In this document: piece by piece, positions 1 through 13,400 of the stretch
Numbering within the stretch: the stretch's first letter is position 1
Layout of the letters: each line of letters opens with the position of its first letter
NCBI RefSeq assembly: GCF_000002995.4
Contig: NW_025062479.1
Span: 19,402,721-19,466,720, forward strand
Direction of reading: 5' to 3'
Length of the DNA stretch: 64,000 nt
Origin: Brugia malayi
Taxonomy: Eukaryota; Nematoda; Chromadorea; Rhabditida; Onchocercidae
Position numbers and translations under genes: made by a program
Notes under the pieces: generated by a model
Told to the model about the DNA's origin: nothing
The model's input: the letters and a program-made list of their open reading frames with translations, nothing else
Database searches by the model: none

Positions 1-683
1 GTTACAGGTGAAAAAAAGAAAGAGAAAAAACCGATGGATACATTTCCACACCTTGATAAATTGCATTCCTCAGTCAAATTAATTCCCAAAACAGGTAAAT
101 TTTTACTATAGTTAAAATGGAACTTATCGAAAAAAAATGCATGGATGATAGAAACTGTACATATTGCACTAATGGTTCCGAATCGATTGATACATCCTTC
201 TTGAAACAAATTAGATAAGCTACAGAACCAGTTTTAACTCGTAAAGCCAATGAGTAATAAGCGCTTAAAACTATGTTGATCAAACAAAAACAAATTTTTT
301 TAGCATTTTTTTTATTGTACAATCAAAACAGTTCATATGTTTAAAAAAAAAAAAAACATGTTTGCTGTATTTATTATTTTAACAGATAGCAGACTTATCA
401 TTGTTTTTACTATTTTTTTACATAAAGGATTAAGTCGGAAACTACTCATTAAGATAAGGCCAAAAGCATAGAACTTCAAAAGTGAAACACCAAAACACAA
501 TTCAAATACAAATTTAGCATAACACCATTTATTAAACATAACTGTAAGCATGGTACTGGGTCTGGCTTGTAGAGATACACTGGCCTACTTAATTGCAGCC
601 AACAAAATTTCGACTTCGTCTACGTTCTGCTAATCTGTCAATGGTTAATGTAATCAAAGTTAAAATATTACAGTATTTAGGAC

Positions 684-983
684 GAACTTCTCTGATCGGA
701 AAAATCCAGTGTTAAAAAAAGGCAAGCACTGTCCAGAAATGTAAACAATGAAAAAAATGTAGATGGCAAATGACCGCCAATTCATAGTAGTTGGAGAGGT
801 AAAATTCAGGAAATTATCGACCCATGATTTGGAAATATGAAAAATATTTCGCTGGAAATATGAAAAATATTTCGAAAAATATTTCATAAAAAAATCGTAA
901 TAAATCAATCGCCTGTGCATGTATACTAAAATTTGTTTAGGTTGAGTCTTATCATCTTGACGATGAACTTCTCTGATCGGAAA
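684..983 (+). repeat. Direct repeat pair, 19 nt, 281 nt apart
   Basis: The 19-mer gaacttctctgatcggaaa occurs at 684-702 and again at 965-983 in the same orientation. The DNA between the copies contains a tandem-like AAATATTTC/GAAATATG array at about 830-890. I see no terminal inverted repeats or coding sequence inside, so this may be a solo-repeat scar, a small non-autonomous element or a local duplication. Confidence 0.5.
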
Positions 984-1110
984 GATTGCTTGGAATAGTT
1001 TAAGGCGGCATATCACTTTGGGTATAAAATTTACCAGAAACGAGCTCTGGAGATTATTGATTGTTTATGAACTTGGCGAATTTGCCAAGCCACATAATAC
1101 ATTTGACTCT

Positions 1111-1486
1111 TTTACTTGGCAAAATGAATCAGTACTTCATTTAACATTAGGACTTTAATTATCGTACTAGTCTTTAACTATTATATTTTAATAAGACTAA
1201 GTCCAAAAAGTTTTCCAACACCAGAAATCAAGAAAAGTCAACAATTTCAAAAAAATCCATGCAATCAGAAATTAAGAATTATGAAACAATCCTGTATACG
1301 CTAATAAAAGCAGAATTAAATTTTGTTTTTAGATGCTCCTGAAATATTAGAGTAACTACCTATATTCTTTTTAATCGTATCTGCTAATATGGAAGAGTCA
1401 AGAAAGAAATATTAAAGTTTTAACTTGTATTTGTCCTCATGACTAGGTATGAAGAATAAGTTTAACAAATTTACTTGGCAAAATGA
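1111..1486 (+). repeat. Direct repeat pair, 17 nt
   Basis: The 17-mer tttacttggcaaaatga is present at 1111-1127 and at 1470-1486 in the same orientation, about 360 nt apart. A related inverted stretch (ttgccaag) lies just before the first copy at about 1082-1089, so that copy could form a small hairpin. There is no coding content nearby. Confidence 0.4.
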
Positions 1487-3989
1487 GTTCTAATAATGAA
1501 AGAAAGGAGATCGATTTAAGAGAAATTACTGGATGAGTGATGAATGAACTTTTCATTCCATGATGAAACCACATATGGCTCAAATTTCGTCAATGGAATT
1601 CGTTTGAGAAATAAACACTGATATTTAAAAAGCATATTAATATGTTTTCCAATGAAATGTAGGAAAAATTTTTAAATAGTCCAGTATCGCAATTTATGCG
1701 ATTAGTACAAATTCTTTTATAATCTTACTGTCTACATCAACAAAAGTTAATAAATTCAACAATTTCAATCAATTACCAACTATCGTTAAAATTTGAAGCA
1801 ATTGAAATTAATTAAAGTTTTACATTTCATTTTTTTTCTTAATTATCAGCAATCTATATTGTTATTTGGGCATAACAGGTTGTGTAACACTCGTAGGTAA
1901 TTTAATAGATCCAGCAACAAAAGAGTAATAAATGATGAATAACAGAAAATAAAATACTTAAATGTGTATAAGTAAAGAATAGCATTTAGCATCACTAAAT
2001 ATACCGAGAATTTGAGCAGTTTTGAATAAAGAATTCCAAACAAATTAGAAATATTTAGTGCAAAAAGGGATAAAAAAGAATTTGATTGTGTCAAATTACC
2101 ATCAATATATGTAGAGCTTTGTTGACATTCAAGATCAGTAACGATTTGTGAAAGAGAAGCTTAAATGAAGAGAGCTTGCAGAAAATTATACACACAGAAA
2201 ATTTCTTCCGTGCATACTTCCCATTCCATTCTCAATTTTCTAATATTTAATGAACAACAACAAGCCTTTATCCTCTGTAAAAATAAATTAATGTGATACA
2301 TGCAGTAGTTATGTGACATTCAAAAATCATCAGAGTACGATAAGCGGTTGACACCTGTGAAAGGAGTGATTGCTTTCGCTTATTCACTTCATATCATAGT
2401 ATTTATTTTACTGATGAGCAGATAGAGTCATGATATCAATAAATACAACTGTCACTCTATCAATTTTTTATATCCTTTCATTTTCACGTTATCACTTATC
2501 TATGTATACAGATGCGCGTATAATAAAATGTTAGATGCATTAATTCTGCAACAAATAGCATTCCAAGTTTTCTTCTATTTTCTTCCCTAACCTTATTTAC
2601 TTAGAACAATTTTTATACAAAATCAGTAATTAAACACTGCAGATGATGATGATGGTGTTGATAATGCGGCACGAGTAATAACTGAGTATTGATAACTGCA
2701 AATCTGTGGAGATATCTTTCAATATTATCGATCTCATAATCTATATTTATAAAAACTGATTACTAATATCAGCTAAATGATAAGAAACTATGTAGGAAAT
2801 GATTTACGTCGAGGATTTTTGAACGATTTGCAGTTAATTCCTTATGCTAAAAGATAATAGTGCAACAGTAATGGGTGATACAATAGCAATCGACAAAAGG
2901 AACGAGTGCATTACTGACGAGGTTTATATGATCAAACTTTAACTTGAATTAGTTTAAATTTAAGATTTAGCTGTAAATAGGTGTCAGGGAAGAAAGTCTT
3001 CATGTTTTAATACGGTTTGAAATCCCCTTAAGGTAAATCAGAAATAACAATATAGTATAATCTTTTTAAGCAAATTATCATCTTATGAATGTAATCAAAA
3101 GCTCATAAGGATAAGGACCTCCTCCCTCTACTCAGTTGTAATTTATTATAATTAATCTCTGGGGAAGCAAAAATATTTCTTGTTTCTAGAATATTAAGAT
3201 GTTCGACAAAGTGATTATGCATCGGGAAAAATTTGACAAACGGAAATAGTGATTGAAAAGGGATAGAAGTATGCCACAAATAATTTAGTTATATAACTTG
3301 TGCTAAAATGTCGAATCATACTGAATAGTCATTTCCATCAAAAAAAGTGCAACAGTTTTCTCTTAGTTGTGTATAATCTTAACTTGTTCATTAAGCATCC
3401 ACTACTTCAAATATAGCATTAATTCAGCACTTTGGAAGAAATTAAACACAAAATAATTTTAAGACAATGAAATGAAATAAGACGGATAAGTAGGGATTAA
3501 GTGTAACCAATGTCCGCATTTTATTGACACTGAGATAGCCCCTCAAAATACCATGCTAACTGAACAGTCAAATTCAAAACGGTCAACACTATAATAACAG
3601 GTTTTCTGTAATTCAAATATTGCATTTCACATTATTGAGCTAAAATTATCTTAAGCTGACTTCAGGTACAGTTACTTCATTTTTCAAAAGTGCGAAATAA
3701 ATGCGAGCTAGTCTTCCCAATGGTCATTCCCTTAATCTGCTTGTATAGAATTGGAAATTTTCTCCTCTTATTTTTAAATCTAAGTTGGAAGCTTTAGAAA
3801 TGGTGTACTCTAGAATATAATTGCAGAAGTTTTAAAAAAAAAAAATTGTGTGATGAAAAAGAAATTTTAAAAAGTGATAAATGATTATAACAATAACAAA
3901 ATCAATAAATAATCCCGATCCCTAGGAAAACTGAAAAAGCAATATACAATAACATAATTAATAGAAAGAGAGGTACTGTTCTAGAATTT

Positions 3990-4600
3990 AGATTACAATA
4001 CAGAAGAGGGACAATGATGGTTCAAAGTCAAGTGTTTTGCATAAACATGGTTGACTGCGCGCACAGGAATGCTCGTGAAGGTTGACGATGACGGTGAAGG
4101 TGATTTTGATGATGATGACGAGTATCGTCGTATGATGCGATCAGAGGTTGAGAAAGGGAAGGAGAAAGATGGAGAGGGATTGTGACATTGTTGGTGACGA
4201 AGTGTGGAAGTAGTAGCAATAACTAGTTGAAAGTGACAACAAATGGCAATTCAGGCAGAAGTGATTATGATTATCATAATACTAAATGCAGGAGGAAAAC
4301 ATCATGGAATAGAGCAAGATAGAAATGAATAAGTGGAATAGTACGAAAAAATGTTGATGATTACTTTCAGCAGTGATGACTAAAGAAGTACTATCTCTCT
4401 TTGTAAGGCACAGATAAAACTGTCTCTCTCCCTCTCAAAACTTCTCTTCTTCCTTCACTCATCTGTCTATCACGACAGGAATAACACTACGACCACTAGG
4501 TAGCGCGGCGAATCGTCCCGAAGGTCATTTGCTGTACGTAGTTCGCTGAATAACGTTATGTCTGATCGCTGTCTTCTCGATGGTCATCATGACTAAAAGA
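3990..4600. other. GC-richer composition island, possible promoter or first-exon region
   Basis: This block is clearly less AT-rich than its surroundings. It has a (GAY)n-like run at about 4085-4135, CT-rich tracts at about 4420-4465 and CG-containing sequence at 4500-4560. On the plus strand 4070-4186 is open for an acidic peptide rich in Asp and Glu. On the minus strand a strong TTTCTTCTTTTAG acceptor (about 4594-4606) is followed within 2 nt by an ATG and 21 codons. Either could be a real exon or 5' leader, but neither can be extended. Confidence 0.3.
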
Positions 4601-7600
4601 AGAAATTGAATTTGAAATATTATGTTCGTCCAAAACAGACAAATGTACAAAATTAAATATGTAATATTAGTTGAGTGATTCTTATTCAAGGTAGCTTGAA
4701 CTCCCACAAGATTTTCAGTGGCATCACATTAAACTGTAGGTCCTCCATGACAAAACAAAGTTAACTCTTATTTGAACTCGTATTTTCCAAGCTTTTGATA
4801 TCAAAAAATATGTTTGTCACCAAAGAAGAATGTCTGACGACGACTGCATTTCGGTAAAACTGACGTCATCGTATATCTTCCACCTGTCTTAATTATCCCA
4901 ACCGAAGCAATGTACAAATACATATATGGTTGACCATTGGAAAGTCCACTCTCTTCGTCAATTACGGTTGATTTATCTCATTGAACGGCTTCACAAATCA
5001 TTAACCTAAACTGAAAATTGGAAATCGAATATGTCATATAAATAGAGACAAGAATAACTTTACTTAAATGGAGAGAAGTGCTATAAGTGAATTATATAGC
5101 GTCATGGGAAAATCCATTAACTTTCATTGTCTATTTTTACCTTCATTTCAAGACAAACTGATTTCTTCTATCACCATAACTGATTGAGAATGAGAACACA
5201 AAAGTTAAGATTGGAGATTGAATAACTAAGCCAATATCAGTGATGTTGAAAGTATGAGGAAAAGATCATTGTGTGGAACTAATAGAGCAAATGACGAACT
5301 GCTTATAAATTGTTTTGATTCAAAAGTTTTGAGGCTTTTAAGCTTAATATAACATTTTGAAGTTGTGCTCACACGTCCACTTTAAGTCAATGTGAATATT
5401 TATTTATTTCTGATAAATTTCAGTTAGTAAACATTACACGTGCATAAAATATGGATTGAAGGTATCGAAGTGATATTCCTCAAAATATGTCCTCTATCCC
5501 ATGAAGTGTTATCATTACACTATCGTTTCTTGCACCATGTTATTCGAGAAGAAATTTTACTATTTTTCGCAGAGAAAAAATTTGTGTGAAAAAATTTTGC
5601 AGAAATTATTTTTCCAACAGAAAAAATTGTCTATATTTCCTTAAAGTTGTAATAGCAATTATTTTAACAACTAATCATAAAAGCATAAAGGAACAGTAAA
5701 AGCTAGAAATATACTGATAGGATCAATCAGGTAAACATACTGGCATGATATGAGAAGAAGTAAGGAAGGCAGAAATTAATGAAACGTTAGTAAGGCATCA
5801 AAAAAGGAAGAAGACAAGTGTTTCATGAACATTTGTAATGGCAATGAAAATTAAACATCATTTGTGAATCTTGTAAAACTAATAGCTAATTCTTATGCTC
5901 AATTTCGATAAATATCTGCTAAATATGACTACCTCTAGTTTCACGTTACACTACACCTTTGTTTTCCATCAAGTTAACATTTTTGTTGGTATTTAAATTA
6001 ATTTCTTCGAAAAGAAAGATTATGAATAAATCAAAAAATACTGCAAAAATGCCAAGGACCATTCAGAAAGTGTACTCATCTTCGAAAATATGTGAAAGAC
6101 CATTAATCTATATTATTCCACTAATCTTATCTAATGAAGGTTACTAATTATTAGACAGATGAGGGAGAGAAAAAAGAGAAAATAACTTGTTTAGATCGAC
6201 TCTGCAAAAATGATCGCTTTAATGTTATTTTGCATAAATGTCTATTCATTATCACCCCTTAGAGATGACAAGCCATCTTGGCTCTTCAATATTTAGTGGC
6301 TACAAAACCTGTCCAAATTGACGGTTATCATTTTTGTATGTAGTGAATTCATTCTTTAAACTAAATTAATGAAGGAAGTAAAAAATCAAACATTTTTTTC
6401 TAGTAAATTCTATCGTTAGCAAGAGATATTGCAAGAGCGACATGAAAGTACTGTATTCATCTACTCATCAGTCTTTATTCCAAGACTGTACTCAACACGA
6501 CATCAATTATGATGACATCGTTATGAGATTAAAACTAGGTGGAAATCAATGATTAATGGAAATGAAGCGTTGTATCAACTTAATCGCCGCCACATTACCT
6601 ATTTGTCCATTATATTTGTGATATATTTGCAATAGTAATAATAGAAATGTTATAATGAGATGCGTATTATGCATGTTTACAATATAATCTTTCCACTCCT
6701 CATAGAAGTATGTAAACAATCTTGATGTAATCATTGTTGGTGACTAAAACTAACTTTCTGAATATGATCGATAAAAAGATCTACGAATTATGAAGCACAT
6801 TTGACTCAGAGAATTTTGTTTTTTTATATTTTATATATTGTGCGGAGCAAGAAATTGTGATGATAGAGATATCCAAGCAATATGGTGATATGTATCGGTC
6901 TCCATCAAAATATGTATTACAAACAGTGGAATGTAGTGGGATAGTGTTGTTTCCACGAAAACTATGTTACAACAGATGCGCACATAACACTACACTATCT
7001 TCAATCATTCCGAATTTTGAGATGGACAATCAGTGGTCATCATCAGTAGGACATTTTTCACCCTAAATTTTTCGCTCTTCCATTTCGCTCGAGATAAATA
7101 CGCTCTCGTTTCTCTCTTATCCTTATTCCGGGTTCCTCCACTACTTTTGGAATCCTCTTAAGAAAGATTATAATCTGCCCTGATATTTATGTGAAAATGA
7201 GTCAGCGAAAGAAGTGTCGTTGTAGCCACTTCCTGCATATTTGTGACTTAAAAACAAATTGTTGTGCTAAAATTAAATAGCTCCAGCAAATAAGTAATTA
7301 CTATATAAACTTCCATCAAATTCATTACTTCATAAAACTCTAATCATTGATATTTCTGTATTGATGAAAAGATAGATGAATGCAAAACAAATCTTTGGAA
7401 TGGTCTTGAAAATCCACTAGTATTATGTAAGCCTTGTTCATTTGAAATGAAAGGTAAAACGATTCATTCATTTGACCGAATTTCATGTAACCGCAGTTAT
7501 TCGTAGCACAAAAATTTTTCTTAGGGGTCAAGTTATTCAATCGCTACAATATCTAAATCGCCTACCTTCATCTTATTTCCTTTCACAAATACAAAATTGA

Positions 7601-10400
7601 TGCTTACCGAAAATAAAATTTGAAGTCCAATATGTATATGCGTAAAGTTCTGCAGAAATTCCAAAGTGTTTGTAGAAAGGATTATTAACAAATTTAAAGC
7701 GTAGTCGAGAGAAATATCGGAGTAATCTATAAAACACCAAAAAGGACTTTTGGCAAATCATAAAGGTATTCAAGGAAAGAAAATAGCAGTTCAATTAACA
7801 CCCAAGAATACTGAAATAATGGGTTAAAAATAAGCATAGCTACTAAAGGATTCGTGTCATCATTCTTGGTAACTTTCACATCGTTTAACATTGTAAAGTC
7901 ATATCAATTTTATTGGCTTAACATCATATCGCCATGCCTAGTCACACACAGGTCTTTTGCCTTCTGCATTTAAAATATCTAAATTTTGAAATACCATAAG
8001 TCTCTCATCTAAAATATTCTCTATAAAATTTGAAATGTCTGAATGTCTTAATAAAGCTTAAAAAATACAACATAAGTTTCCGTTTCGTGCTTAGTCAGAA
8101 GTTTAAAAAAGCAAATTTGAAGAAAATACTTGCAATAGTAACAAAACGTAATTCGCTGCATTGTTGAAGAAATACTGAGTACAAATTACTAAACTGTGAA
8201 AATTACAAACCGGATTACTGTATCGCAATCGTAAAGTTTATTCTATTTCGAATTTGAAAAAAACATGTAAAGTTAAACTTGAAAAAGCTTCGTAATTGAG
8301 TACAATCAAGTTAAATGCCACAAAGAGAATGAAATGAAATCAAACACAACAATAACAATAAAGCAAAATACTATTTTTCTTCTAATTAAGCAAATTAATA
8401 CCTCATCGCATTTTAAGTATAAAGGCTGTTCATCTTTCTTTAACCTCAACAATATATTCTTAAACTGTGGATTGTACCAAAAAGATTGGAATAGCCAAAA
8501 TCACTGGCTTCCTTATTTTTATTTTTACTTCTTTATAATTATATAATTTTACTGCATTTAAAGTTCAAAATTTACTTTTTGCTTTCTGGAGAAAAGGATT
8601 AAGACGACGTTTTCTCAGTAAAAATCAATATTCAGAAAAATTATAATATGTTAGAAGGATACGAACAGAAGATATAAAGAATGTGTACAACAAATCGTAT
8701 CATGCACATTCCTTTATATTTGACATTTCTACAAATAATTGCCACAGCAAAATGCAAATATTTTCATGGAAGAAAATTACTCTAATCAAAACCGAATGAA
8801 AGAAATGTCACAGACTGCGTTTCATAAAGACCAAGGAAAATATGAAGATGCTGACAGAAGATATTGACTATTAGCGAGATATCGCAAACAAAAGCTATTT
8901 GTTTTTCATGAATATTTTTAATCGAACTTCTGACAAGTCATAAATAAATGAAAGATATTAGAGACAAGTTATCAGTTTTCAAAGGGGAATGTGAGAGATA
9001 AACTGTTTAAGCTAGAAAAATATATCGCAGCATTAAACTAGAAAAAGATGATAATCATAGCTTTTTCAGAAAACTTTAAGGAAATTCTGGGAGTATCATA
9101 AATAGACAAGAAATAATTAGCAAAATGTAGAAAAACTTCAACCATTTGTAGAAGTGGTGAAGAAAAAGCAAATATCTTTCAAAGCTCATGATTTCTCATT
9201 TTTTAGACTTGGATAGCTTGCAAATGCTTTCCTCTAACAGTTTTTTCTTCGATGCAATAGTGCGTACTTTAATGGTTCAATGAAGTCAGGTTGAAGGACA
9301 AAGAAGACCCCAACATCTTTTCAAACATGTTGGAACTGAATTCAAAATTTCTGAGAAAAACTACTTCATTAATAGTCAAAAGAAGACAAACAGTTAAATA
9401 ATGGAAGAAGAAATTATTAGGTTGAAAGACGTCCAAGATATTTATTCACTGACTAGTTTTCCAGTATTACTTCAATTTGAATTAGTCAGATCAATTCAGT
9501 AGGGCGCATAGTATCTGTTAAGTTAATTTAGGCTTTTCTAATTGATAACCAGAATATATATAAAAAAAAAAAAAAAAAAAAATTATAGATAAGAAGATTC
9601 CGAACTCCGGTAGATCAACTAACTTTGAAATGATTAAATGTCAAAAATTCGTGTCCCTGTTGTTTACAAAGCAATCAGAAATGCAAAGCATACGAATTTA
9701 AGGACCAAAAATTTAGACAAATTGCTAAGAGAAAATGATAAAACAAAGGTTCAAGACATATCACCTGAAATGTGAACATTATCAACTTCTCGATCAGTAA
9801 TTCTGTAAGCGAATCAGTCCCTTTGTCTTGTATCACACAGGCCTCATGCTGACATGATTTTATTTATCGAATTCAAAATCCTTTCCAGCTTTGCTTAATT
9901 TTCTCTCTAACAAACTTTAACGATTATTAAAAGCGAATATTATCAGTGATAAAGATGAACAACTGATGACATTAGGTGACATTTATATATTCATTATTCC
10001 TTTCATTTTTGTATCTATAAAGCATTGTTCTGCAAATTCAATTAATTAATTTATATAATTATCTTCTGTTAGTTAAACGTTTCTTAAAAAGATTTAGTGA
10101 TTAATTTAACTGCACATCCATTAAAGTAATATACCAGGAATGTTCTGCCTTTTTATCAAGCATTTTCTTTCACGTCTTATAGTTGCATCTGGAAATTTAA
10201 ATTTATAAACGACGTATCAATAATTGTAGTCATTATTTTGTTTAAACAGAGTGCATTGATAATCATAACTTTTTTAAAATTCTGAAACTTCAGTATTTAC
10301 AACAGTAACTGAAAGATTATTTTCGAGTAGTTTTACTTTGAATAATTTTCTTTTTTTTACTACGCACTATGTATTTTAAAGTGGTTACTGAAGTATTTAC

Positions 10401-13400
10401 TGCAACTGCCGCCCCAAAGCGGCTGAACAAATGATTACTTCGCCTTAATAGATACATATTTTTGATGGTTGAACGATAGCTGTGTAAATAGTTAATATTC
10501 ATTTCTGAGTACAAGTGTCAGAAATTTTTTTGTAAATTCTTTTCTGCAGCCCCTAAAATTTTTTCATTTGTCCCGGAGAATGAGATAAGTTAGAAAAATC
10601 AAGTAAAAAATCAAATTAACTGAGAATTTTACTCATCAAACTTGTTTTCCTCTTAAATTTTTGGATTATCAAATTCAGCGCTCATGAAAAAATTCAATTT
10701 ACATCGCTTTTGGAAGGAGAACTTAAATACTTGATAAAAAGCTTTTTTAAAGAGATTTGAACGTTATTGGAAATGACATCTAGAGTGAAACTTAAAGATG
10801 CACTCGTTTTATATACATGAATGAGTATTTTCTGTTTGCACATGTGTATCCGCAATTGTAGGACTCCATCTCAGTCCTGCGAAAAGAATGCCAGAATAGT
10901 GGAAGAGTACAGGAAAGCTTTTTAAAGAAATTTTAGAGATAGAAAAATTAGAATTGATTTCTTCATTAGGTTGGAAAAAAGGAACTGTAGAAAATATAAA
11001 TCTAAAGAACATTTCAAAAGTGATGAAGTGTTAAAAGTAATGTTGTTTTTTAGAATTCCATTTTTTGTTATTCGAAATTTGCAGACTAGTTATCAGCTAC
11101 TGCCCATATGATTTATTTAAAATTCAAAGTTAAATTTTAAATGTTTCTCGAGTTTTTCTATTTTCCCTAAATTACTTTTTAGTCTTATGATTCTAAAATC
11201 ACATCAACTGCTTACTACTCTGCAGCGTTTGCTGATTAAAAAAAAAGAAAAAAAGCAAACTGGTTATGCAAAGAAATACAATTTGTATCCTAATTGCTTG
11301 GATTTTATATACAATGAATATGTTTTTTTTTTTTTCTATTTACCAATATGTCACTTATTTAAGGAGGTAAGAGATGATGAAACTTTGTTCCGAATCTTAA
11401 AAGATCGCAAAGCGGAATGAGCATTCATTTGCTTGGACAGGAAGTAATATGTTGAATGTCTAACATACTGAAAGATGTAAAAACATCGATTGTTCCTTCA
11501 TCCTTATCCCTAATCTTGGATAAATCAGAACAGATAATCGATCAAGAAATAAAAATCTAAAAACAAAAATTAAAAAATCTAAATACCATTTCGATTTCTG
11601 TTATAGTTATAAATGTTATACACATTTCTATACCGGATCATTATGACCGATATTCTCAGTTGAGTCAGTTTGAGAATGATTATGAATTCAATCTATTATT
11701 TTTAAAGTGACTTACATTTATCTTCTTTTCTTGCATATAATTTTTGACCCTCACCGAAGTCTAGACCATTCTCACTCTTCTCTGAAATGCTATTTACTCG
11801 CTGATAACTGGTCAGAAATAAAAACCTAAATTTTAGAGGAAAATCTTGTGGTGTTGCATTGTTCGACGTAGCACTGAAATATCTTTCACTGTTTTTTCTT
11901 TTTTTTTTTTTTCCTAATCCTCTGTAATTGAATTTTCAATTTATTTGATAATTTAGCTAAATTAAGGCTTGATTCTCTAGATAAACAGATTTTCCAAAAT
12001 TTAGTGCGACAATTACAATAATTCATTTGCTTTTTATATGCTTCATCGTGTATAAATGAGCTCTTCAATAAATATTAAATTGTTTACTTTGTATAAACTG
12101 TATTCGCAACATAATGTAAACAAATACATCCAATTTCTATTCAATGAATAATTAAAAAAAAAAATTAAACAAATTGTTTAGTTTTTCCATCACAAAACTT
12201 AACCAAAGAGTCTAGACAAAATTTTGATTCCAGATTTTTATTGATTTTTTATTAAAAGCTTGTAGATAATGAATTTTATCGTTAATTCTTATAAAATCTT
12301 TTTGACAGAAAACCTAGATTCATTTTAATTCAAAAAGATTATTTGTACTAAAAATTTCTTTAACAAAAATTTCATACATTGCCCTCTTAACTTAATATTT
12401 TGTGCTCAAGTTTTAACATTTAGAAATTATAAATGGCCGACATTATAATCCAATGTATACACAGGGCAGATGGACATGAGCTTTGATATGTACAAATCTT
12501 TTGGTTTAGGCAGTTAGTAAATATGCTAATTTCAATATCCTTTTTTTGCACAGTTTTACTTTCTTATAATGAAAAATCGAAATGAAGCATTGGGTCACAT
12601 TATCATATTGTTTTTTAGCTGCAAATGAAACTGCAGTAACAGATAACTAACAAAAAGATATCCAAAATACTAACATAATTTGATCAAATCCAATGAGTAG
12701 TGAATATCTCTGTTCGACTAATAGTAGCTTCAACTAAGATAATTAACCTTATTCCATTTATCTAATAATAACCCTTAAATCGCAACAAAAACTATTGTAA
12801 AATCTAAGAAATATTACGTGAAATGACTAAAAATTTACGTAGTAAATTGATATTTTAATATCACGCATAAGCAAGTAAAAGATGAAAAAGAAATTAAAAT
12901 TGTTACTTTGAGTTTTAGAAATGTGATACTTTTTTAAATTAAAAAGGCAACGGTGTTATGTGGTAAACGGAAACTAATCAAAAACACCGTTATTGAATAG
13001 ATCAATATACAGACATATATCACCGCTAAAAGTGGTGATAGCATGCAACTGATAATTGCTAACTGTAACCCAAATCGGATGTAGAAATTTGATAATAAAC
13101 TATGATATTATTTCACCTCGTTAATGTAATTTTGACAGTTGTATCGGAAATGTTTTTTGGAAAGTGGCGGTTTGTGTAAAAATTTGCATTTTCAAAATAG
13201 CTTTTGGAAAATGCGGTTATTTGATTCTTAATATGTTAGCTCGGTATGAGATAACTCCTTCAGTTATGAATGAGAAGCTGGTCAGTAATAGTAGTAAATA
13301 ATAATGATAGCCATGACATAATTCGAGCTGTAAAATAGAAACAAACATAGGTTTATCTAATATTCCTACTTTAAAACCATGTATCTCAGCTGAGGTGAAA

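Larger units (their letters stand above)
1..10400. other. Long gene-poor stretch
   Basis: No reading frame here has convincing protein character. The longest open runs are short, hydrophobic and AT-driven, and none has good splice signals on both sides in a phase-consistent chain. One possible 42-nt exon on the minus strand (about 7609-7650, CTGCAG acceptor and GTAAGC donor) is open in all three frames, so it cannot be judged. An A21 tract lies at 9562-9582. The stretch could be intergenic or large introns of the minus-strand gene proposed at 10.4-15.6 kb. Confidence 0.5.

Noticed and set aside
660..1016. 118-codon minus-strand open frame
   Set aside because: It is rich in Phe, Tyr and Ile from AT-rich repeats and overlaps the 19-nt direct repeats; there are no splice signals or family features.
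1846..2094. Hydrophobic 82-codon frame suggesting a membrane protein
   Set aside because: Hydrophobicity is expected from AT-rich antisense translation; there is no start context, splice site or upstream leader acceptor.
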